A stretch of DNA of 28,463 nucleotides from Pseudomonadota bacterium. Lineage in GTDB: Bacteria; Pseudomonadota; Gammaproteobacteria; Burkholderiales; Gallionellaceae. The notes under the pieces are model-generated. The model did not search any database and was not told the origin of the DNA. It saw only the letters and a program-made list of their open reading frames with translations. Shown one piece after another: positions 23,837 through 28,463 of the stretch. Numbering within the stretch: position 1 is the stretch's first letter; each line of letters opens with the position of its first letter. Made by a program: the position numbers and the translations under genes. Where the stretch lies: NCBI GenBank assembly GCA_021822115.1, contig JAJZSA010000026.1, forward strand, positions 1 through 28,463, read 5' to 3'.

Positions 23837-25360
23837 TCAGACCGCCCTGCCGGGCAGGCGGAAGAAACCCATCAATTGCTGCAAGCGCGCCGCTTGCGCG
23901 CTCACCTCTTCGGCCGTGCTGGCCAGGGCTTCGGAAGCCGAGGCGTTCTCGTCGGTGGCCTGAGTCAAACCGGACATGGCCTGATCGATCTGGGCGACCC
24001 CGGCCGATTGTTCCTGCGAAGCCGCAGCGATCTCCTGCACCAGTTGCGCGGTGCGATTGATGCCGGGGACCATCTTCTCCAGCAACTGCCCGGCCAATTC
24101 CGCCTTTTCCACGCTGCTGCCGGCCAGCGCGCCGATCTCTTGCGCCGCCACTTGCGAACGCTCGGCCAGCTTGCGCACCTCCGCCGCCACCACGGCGAAG
24201 CCCTTGCCATGCTCACCGGCACGCGCCGCCTCGATGGCGGCATTCAACGCCAGCAGATTGGTCTGGTACGCGATGTCATCCACCACGCCGATCTTGTCGG
24301 CGATGCTCTTCATCGCCGACACGGTCTCCTTCACCGCCACCCCACCGGCATTGGCATCGCGCGCCGCTTCGTTGGCGATGCCATCGGTCATCTTGGCGTT
24401 CTGGCTGTTCTGCGACACAGCCGTCGCCGTGCGCTCCACGTTCTGCGTGGTCGCGCGCACGCTGTCGGATTGCTCGTTCAAGGTCTGGCTGATGGCATGC
24501 GCGGTGGAGCTGACCTCTTCCGAGGCCGATGTCAGCACCGAGGACGCATCGCCCACTTCCGAGACGATATGCTTGAGCGAATCCAGCATCACCTGCATGG
24601 AATGCAGCAGATGTCCGATCTCGTCGCCAGATTTTGCTTCGATGCGCATCGTCAGATCGCCCGCCGCCAGGCGTTCTGCCACGCGCATGGCGGATGCGAA
24701 ACCGCGTTGCAACAACCGGATCAACAACGCGGCCTGTGCTGCACACACCAGGATGCCGAACGCGATCAGCACCAGGAACAGGTTCCGCGCATCGATATAG
24801 CTTTCCATCGCAGTCGCCGAACTGCGCGCCACCCGCGCCTGGATATCCTGCTCCAGCAGTTCCACCACTTTCAGCATGCCGACACTGGCCGGCCGGTCCA
24901 TCCCTTTCACCAAGGCATCCACTTTGCGGCCGGAACTCTTCTTCTCCACATCGTAAGACTGCAAGGCGTCACGGTAGCGACGCCCCAATTCCAGATGCTG
25001 TTGCAACAGCTCATCGACTTCCGCCGTCGACACATTCAATTCGACCATCAGGCCGCGCGCCTCTTTCAACAAAACCTGGACACGCGCCTCTTCCTTGTTG
25101 AACGCTTTTGAATATTTCTCGAAACTGGCCGGATCGTTACCGCGCAACAAGGTGTTCTTCCATTCCTGCACCTGGGTCTTGAAGGCGTTATGCGCATTCT
25201 CCACCGCGATCAATGCGCGCGATTCCTTGGCGAATCCGTCGATCTCGCCGGCCATATCCTGTTCGAAATGATGGAATAGATACCAGCCGGAGCCCCCGGC
25301 AGCCACCAACAATGACACTGCCACTACCGCGAACAGCATCAGTTTCATGCGTATGCTCAT
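23837..25360 (-). CDS. Transmembrane methyl-accepting chemotaxis protein, no pentapeptide tail
   Basis: A 507-residue receptor: TM1 (about 7-28), a helical periplasmic domain of about 165 residues (four-helix-bundle type) and TM2 (about 193-214). HAMP follows ([22 protein letters not shown]), then a signalling domain with the invariant hairpin [42 protein letters not shown]. It ends [12 protein letters not shown] with no linker or EFVKF tail, unlike the other transmembrane receptors here, so CheR/CheD would have to reach it through neighbouring receptors. The start is ATG 25360 after GGGGA; the longer reading from 25450 would overlap cheW. It follows cheW by 40 nt. Ligand unknown. Confidence 0.93.
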   Translation of the reverse strand: MSIRMKLMLFAVVAVSLLVAAGGSGWYLFHHFEQDMAGEIDGFAKESRALIAVENAHNAFKTQVQEWKNTLLRGNDPASFEKYSKAFNKEEARVQVLLKEARGLMVELNVSTAEVDELLQQHLELGRRYRDALQSYDVEKKSSGRKVDALVKGMDRPASVGMLKVVELLEQDIQARVARSSATAMESYIDARNLFLVLIAFGILVCAAQAALLIRLLQRGFASAMRVAERLAAGDLTMRIEAKSGDEIGHLLHSMQVMLDSLKHIVSEVGDASSVLTSASEEVSSTAHAISQTLNEQSDSVRATTQNVERTATAVSQNSQNAKMTDGIANEAARDANAGGVAVKETVSAMKSIADKIGVVDDIAYQTNLLALNAAIEAARAGEHGKGFAVVAAEVRKLAERSQVAAQEIGALAGSSVEKAELAGQLLEKMVPGINRTAQLVQEIAAASQEQSAGVAQIDQAMSGLTQATDENASASEALASTAEEVSAQAARLQQLMGFFRLPGRAV

Positions 25361-25400
25361 TTCGTTCCCCGATTTTTTATTGTCGATCGATGTCTGACGC

Positions 25401-25934
25401 TCAGGAGGCCGTGCCGGCCAGCGCCGCCATCTCATCCACCGACAGCACATGGGCCACGTTCAGGATGATGACGAACTTGCCGTCCACCTTGCCCATACCC
25501 TGGATGAAGTCGGCGCGGATCTTGGCGCCGAACGACGGTGGCGGTTCGATGTCCGTCGCCGCGATGTCCAGCACTTCGTTCACCGCGTCCACCATCACCC
25601 CCACCACCTGCTGCTCGCCTTCGTGCGCGATCTCGATGATCACCACGCAGGTGCGGCGGCCGATGTCGGTGCCCTTCTTGCCGAAACGCGCGCCCAGGTC
25701 GATCACCGGCACCACCGCTCCGCGCAGGTTGATCACCCCGCGGATGAATTCCGGCATGCGCGGCACTTCGGTCAACTGACCGTATTCGATGATCTCTTTG
25801 ATCGCCAGGATGCCGATGGCGAACACTTCGCCGCCCAGCATGAAGGTGAGGTACTGGTTCTGCTCCTCACCGGTCAGCGCCGCTTGCGCGGCCGCCATCG
25901 GCAGTTTCTGTTCCGCTTTGACGAGTGCATTCAT
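25401..25934 (-). CDS. cheW: Chemotaxis coupling protein CheW
   Basis: The 177-residue protein consists of one CheW/SH3-like domain: [59 protein letters not shown], then CVVIIEI and [14 protein letters not shown]. It contains the conserved Glu-Ile, P-x-x-I-x-G-x-x-N-x-R-G and DL-x-x-x-F/L-G signatures. It bridges chemoreceptors and the CheA kinase. An N-terminal extension of about 25 residues precedes the domain. GAGGAG lies 6 nt before ATG 25934. It starts 10 nt after the upstream receptor and is followed by another, so it is probably matched to these receptors. Confidence 0.96.
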   Translation of the reverse strand: MNALVKAEQKLPMAAAQAALTGEEQNQYLTFMLGGEVFAIGILAIKEIIEYGQLTEVPRMPEFIRGVINLRGAVVPVIDLGARFGKKGTDIGRRTCVVIIEIAHEGEQQVVGVMVDAVNEVLDIAATDIEPPPSFGAKIRADFIQGMGKVDGKFVIILNVAHVLSVDEMAALAGTAS

Positions 25935-25944
25935 GCCGCGCTCC

Positions 25945-27585
25945 TCAGAACTTCACGAACTCGGTTTCGTCCACCGCGCGCATCGCCGGGGCCGGCTTTT
26001 TCAGCGGCATGGCGGCAGGCTTGGCCAGTGCGGAAGCTCTATGTGCCGATGGCTGCAGGGATCGATCCTGCTTGGCACTGCCACCATCCAGCCTGAAAAA
26101 GTCCATCAGCTTTTGCAGTTGCTCGGCCTGCGAGGCCATCTCTTCCGAGGTTGCCGCCAGCTCTTCCGAAGCGGAAGCATTCTGCTGCGTTACCTGATTC
26201 AGCTGATTCATCGCATCATTGATCTGGCCTACCCCCGTCGCCTGTTCTTCGCTGGCGGCGGATATCTCTTGCACCAGGTCGCTGGTCTTGTTGATGGCGG
26301 GCACGATGTCATCCAACAACTTGCCGGCTTTCTCTGCCAGCTCCACGCTGCCCTGCGCCACTTCGCCGATCTCTTGTGCGGCGACCTGCGAGCGCTCGGC
26401 CAGCTTGCGCACTTCGGCCGCCACCACAGCGAAGCCCTTGCCGTGCTCACCGGCACGCGCCGCTTCGATGGCCGCGTTCAACGCCAGCAGGTTGGTCTGG
26501 TAGGCGATGTCGTCGATGATGCCGATCTTGTCGGCGATGGTCTTCATCGCGCTCACGGTCTGGCCCACGGCTTGGCCGCCTTCGGTAGCCTGCTTGGCTG
26601 CCTGAGCCGCCATGCCTTCGGTGATCTTGGCGTTCTCGCTGTTCTGGCTCACCGAAGCGCCCATCTGTTCCACGGAGGCCGTGCTCTCTTCGACCGCCGC
26701 AGCCTGCTCCGTGCTGCCCTGACTCAAGCTTTGCGCCGTGGCCGAGACTTCTTCGGATGCGGAAGCCAGGCTGTTCGCCGAGCCGCGCACCTCACCGATG
26801 ATCTGCGCCAGACGAGCATTCATGGTCTTGAGTGCGGCCAGCATGCTGCGCTGGTCGCCGGCGCGCGTCTCGACTTGCTGCGTCAGATCGCCGTTGGCGA
26901 TGTGCCCCAGCAGTTCCGCCACATAGGCCGGCTCGCCGCCCAACTGACGCCTGATGGATGTTGTGATGATGATGGATAAGGTCGCAGCGAGCAAAAGTCC
27001 GATGGCTGCCCCGGCCCCCATCACCTTCAACAGATCCGATACGGCCTCGCTTACCGTCCCTGCGATGGTATTGCCTTCCTGGATCTGTTCCTCGCGGAAA
27101 GTGACCAGCGCCTGCATCAGTCCGCTGCTTTCCTTATCGAATTTTTGCATCAGCAGATCGCCCGCCGCATCGCCTTGCGTCGCATAGGCTTCGGCCATCG
27201 CCTTACCCAGATCGAAGAAGCTACGCGTGCGCTGCATCATGTCTTCCATGCCGCGCAGGGACTCGACATCGTTCTCGCGCTGGAACATGGCATTGAAAGC
27301 GGCGGCATTGTCGAAGAAACGATCGGCAGCAGCCTTGGCCTCGTCGATGGCGGCACGTTCGCGGGTGAGCGAGGCATCGGTAAAGAACTGCTGCATCTGC
27401 GAGACGTTCAAAACCATCGCATCGGCGCGCACCACGAACGGCAAGGTCTCGTTACGTACCTGCTCGGTGCCGTCCCGGATCTCGAACAGATGGATGCCCA
27501 CGACGCCCAGCACCACGACAAAGATAGTGATCACGAGCGCGAAACTGCCCGTCAATCGCGTGCTGACCTTCAGATTTTCCAACAT
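25945..27585 (-). CDS. Transmembrane methyl-accepting chemotaxis protein with C-terminal EFVKF pentapeptide
   Basis: A 546-residue receptor: TM1 (about 12-32), a helical ligand-binding domain (about 33-187), TM2 (about 188-210) and a HAMP-like region ([21 protein letters not shown]). The signalling domain contains [30 protein letters not shown], and ends [11 protein letters not shown] flexible linker of about 45 residues rich in Ala, Pro and Lys ends in ETEFVKF. EFVKF fits the pattern x-[HFYW]-x-x-[HFYW] of CheR/CheB-tethering pentapeptides. The start is ATG 27585, where family similarity begins; the 29-codon extension to 27672 is arginine-rich and unlike a receptor N-terminus. It heads the operon of cheW, MCP, miniprotein and PilZ-like gene, downstream of element C. 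Confidence 0.93.
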   Translation of the reverse strand: MLENLKVSTRLTGSFALVITIFVVVLGVVGIHLFEIRDGTEQVRNETLPFVVRADAMVLNVSQMQQFFTDASLTRERAAIDEAKAAADRFFDNAAAFNAMFQRENDVESLRGMEDMMQRTRSFFDLGKAMAEAYATQGDAAGDLLMQKFDKESSGLMQALVTFREEQIQEGNTIAGTVSEAVSDLLKVMGAGAAIGLLLAATLSIIITTSIRRQLGGEPAYVAELLGHIANGDLTQQVETRAGDQRSMLAALKTMNARLAQIIGEVRGSANSLASASEEVSATAQSLSQGSTEQAAAVEESTASVEQMGASVSQNSENAKITEGMAAQAAKQATEGGQAVGQTVSAMKTIADKIGIIDDIAYQTNLLALNAAIEAARAGEHGKGFAVVAAEVRKLAERSQVAAQEIGEVAQGSVELAEKAGKLLDDIVPAINKTSDLVQEISAASEEQATGVGQINDAMNQLNQVTQQNASASEELAATSEEMASQAEQLQKLMDFFRLDGGSAKQDRSLQPSAHRASALAKPAAMPLKKPAPAMRAVDETEFVKF

Positions 27586-27693
27586 ATCCTCGTCTCTTCC
27601 TTTCATCCAAGATGATGCCCGCCGGTCTCTGCGCACCAGTCGAACAGCCCTCTCCTCGCGAGCCTCAAGCATCGCAAAGATTGGCCTCAGTAA

Positions 27694-27752
27694 AAATCAG
27701 GAAATTCTGGAATTATTGTCAGACACGCCCGGCGGGGTAGGGTTTTCCCTAC
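27694..27752 (-). promoter_or_regulatory. Shared bipartite promoter-like element, site C (MCP-cheW operon)
   Basis: The minus strand has GTAGGG-AAAA-CCCTAC (27752-27737), then TTCCAGAATTTCCTGATTT (27712-27694), centres 37 bp apart. The second part is the most diverged copy (about 12 of 19). CTGACA, a 5-of-6 match to the -35 consensus, lies 17 bp before TGATTT. The leader would be about 100 nt. Confidence 0.5.
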
Positions 27753-27829
27753 CTTGCGCGGAAGGACAGGTCGATTATTGACCTGGCGTGCAATGTCCGT
27801 CGGATATGGCACCTGCCGCTGAAGAAGTC

Positions 27830-27856
27830 GTCATTCCCGCGCCAGCGGGAATCCAG
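27830..27856. repeat. REP-like palindrome, second copy of the GTCAT-stem-ATCCAG family
   Basis: ATTCCCGC (27833-27840), loop GCCA, GCGGGAAT (27845-27852), flanked by GTC and CCAG as in the copy at 21681. Confidence 0.65.
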
Positions 27857-27878
27857 CTCATCCAACAAGCCCCGTAGG

Positions 27879-27907
27879 GTGTGCAAACGGCCTCACCGTT
27901 TGCGCAC
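27879..27907. repeat. Intergenic hairpin repeat with GTAGGGTG/CACGCGG ends
   Basis: GTGTGCAAACGG (27879-27890) pairs with CCGTTTGCGCAC (27896-27907) with a single mismatch, which is a G-U pair in RNA. The flanks CGTAGG and CGCGGTAG are typical of a dispersed repeat seen in many betaproteobacteria (family recalled, not checked). Confidence 0.6.
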
Positions 27908-27938
27908 GCGGTAGCGTCGTTCATCATTCCGCTCCATT

Positions 27939-27999
27939 CGTCATTCCGGCCTGACCGAAGGTCAGTTCATCCTGAGCCTGTCGAAGTGCCGGAATGACG
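27939..27999. repeat. 61-bp miniature inverted-repeat element
   Basis: Perfect 12-bp terminal inverted repeats CGTCATTCCGGC (27939-27950) and GCCGGAATGACG (27988-27999) enclose an inner perfect stem CTGACC-GAA-GGTCAG (27951-27965). They also enclose the TTCATCCTGAGCCTGTCGAAG core found in widespread bacterial intergenic repeats. It sits 6 bp past the stop of the upstream receptor gene. No flanking target duplication is evident. Confidence 0.65.
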
Positions 28000-28005
28000 C
28001 CAGGT

Positions 28006-28463
28006 TTAAAACTTCACGAACTCCGCCTCGTCATGCACGGCGGATGCCATGGCCGGCTTCTTCGCCGGTTTGGCTGCGGGTTTGGCCGTCTCTTTCGGCG
28101 CGGGGGTGAACCCTGCCTGCCTGACGGCCGCGCCGCCACTCATCTTGAAGAAGCTCATCAGTTGCTGCAGTTGCTCGGCCTGCGAACTCATCTCTTCCGC
28201 CGTGGCCGCCAGTTCTTCCGTCGCGCTGGCGTTCTGCTGGGTGATCTGGTTCAACTGGCTCATCGCAGTGTTGATCTGCGCAGCGCCGGAAGATTGCTCT
28301 TCGGAGGCGGCGGTGATCTCCTGCACCAGGTCGCTGGTCTTGTTGATCGCCGGCACCATCTCGTCCAGCAGCTTGCCGGCGCTTTCGGCCAGGCTCACGC
28401 TGTTCTTCGCCACTTCGCCGATCTCCTGCGCCGCCACCTGGCTACGCTCGGCCAGCTTGCGCA
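28006..28463 (-). CDS. Methyl-accepting chemotaxis protein, 3' part only, with EFVKF tail
   Basis: The C-terminal 152 residues of a receptor, entering from the right edge at [22 protein letters not shown]. The second half of the signalling domain follows ([58 protein letters not shown]), very close to the receptor at 25945-27585. A linker rich in Ala, Pro and Lys follows, ending DEAEFVKF, the same terminal pentapeptide. The periplasmic and membrane parts and the start lie outside the window. Transcription probably ends in the repeat cluster just downstream. Confidence 0.93.
   Translation of the reverse strand, partial: RKLAERSQVAAQEIGEVAKNSVSLAESAGKLLDEMVPAINKTSDLVQEITAASEEQSSGAAQINTAMSQLNQITQQNASATEELAATAEEMSSQAEQLQQLMSFFKMSGGAAVRQAGFTPAPKETAKPAAKPAKKPAMASAVHDEAEFVKF

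Larger units (their letters stand above)
27586..28005. other. Gene-free region between two chemoreceptor genes
   Basis: No gene is seen in these 420 bp. The stretch contains the leader and promoter-like element C of the downstream receptor (27694-27752). Then come three palindromic repeats of different families (27830-27856, 27879-27907, 27939-27999), which together may end transcription from the upstream receptor. Confidence 0.7.

Noticed and set aside
25361..25450. N-terminal extension of the receptor gene back to 25450
   Set aside because: It would overlap cheW, encodes an Arg/Trp/Pro-rich segment unlike a receptor N-terminus, and the ATG at 25360 has a good ribosome site.
27586..27672. 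29-codon N-terminal extension of the EFVKF receptor
   Set aside because: Arg- and Glu-rich and not hydrophobic; the family start [11 protein letters not shown] at 27585 directly precedes TM1.
1..28463. Search by eye for CRISPR arrays, tRNA genes, insertion sequences and toxin-antitoxin pairs
   Set aside because: No regularly spaced repeats, cloverleaf genes, transposase motifs or small two-gene toxin modules were recognised.

Overview
The window looks like a chromosomal segment of a motile, GC-rich betaproteobacterium. The evidence is a DksA with a complete zinc finger, the divergent yceD/yceF pair, and dense chemotaxis and cyclic-di-GMP genes. A freshwater Nitrosomonadales/Gallionella-like organism is my guess from style only; no 16S or other firm marker is present. 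No tRNA, rRNA, CRISPR array, insertion sequence or transposase was seen.

Layout. 1-1636: housekeeping genes, namely the 5' part of yceD (minus), the nucleotide pyrophosphatase gene yceF/maf (plus) and dksA (plus) with a good terminator. 1635-5313: a histone-deacetylase-family amidohydrolase (minus) and a Pat/PatZ-type protein acetyltransferase (plus). These two are divergent, with candidate -10 boxes that occupy the same base pairs. 5327-21010: one very long, tightly packed minus-strand gene string. In transcription order it encodes a 2490-residue membrane protein with about 14 PAS domains plus GGDEF and EAL, two tandem paralogous outer-membrane porins, a half-size periplasmic binding protein, a CHASE8-like/HAMP/PAS/GAF/GGDEF/EAL protein, then cheR, cheD and cheB. 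Junctions are overlaps or gaps of 1-16 nt, so a single transcript of about 15.7 kb is likely. 21190-23081: a DUF3135-like gene and a soluble zinc-binding (CZB) chemoreceptor, both minus. 23306-27585: a second minus-strand operon of chemoreceptor, cheW, chemoreceptor, a 56-residue membrane miniprotein and a PilZ-like protein. 28006-28463: the 3' end of a further chemoreceptor. It is separated from the operon by three kinds of intergenic palindromic repeat.

How it may work together. The chemoreceptors, CheW and the adaptation enzymes CheR/CheD/CheB form the input and adaptation half of a chemotaxis pathway; cheA and cheY must lie elsewhere. Two receptors end in EFVKF, which fits the CheR-tethering pentapeptide pattern. 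The porins, periplasmic protein and CHASE8-like c-di-GMP enzyme resemble the logic of YfiBNR: outer membrane to periplasm to inner-membrane cyclase.

The strongest unexplained signal is a bipartite sequence found in the four intergenic regions ahead of the giant GGDEF/EAL gene, the DUF3135 gene, the CZB receptor and the MCP-cheW operon. It consists of an upstream palindrome (TAGGGA-NN-TCCCTA or a relative), then 36-37 bp centre to centre, then AATCARGATTTNCTGATAG. It looks like a shared activator-dependent promoter that makes these transcription units one regulon.
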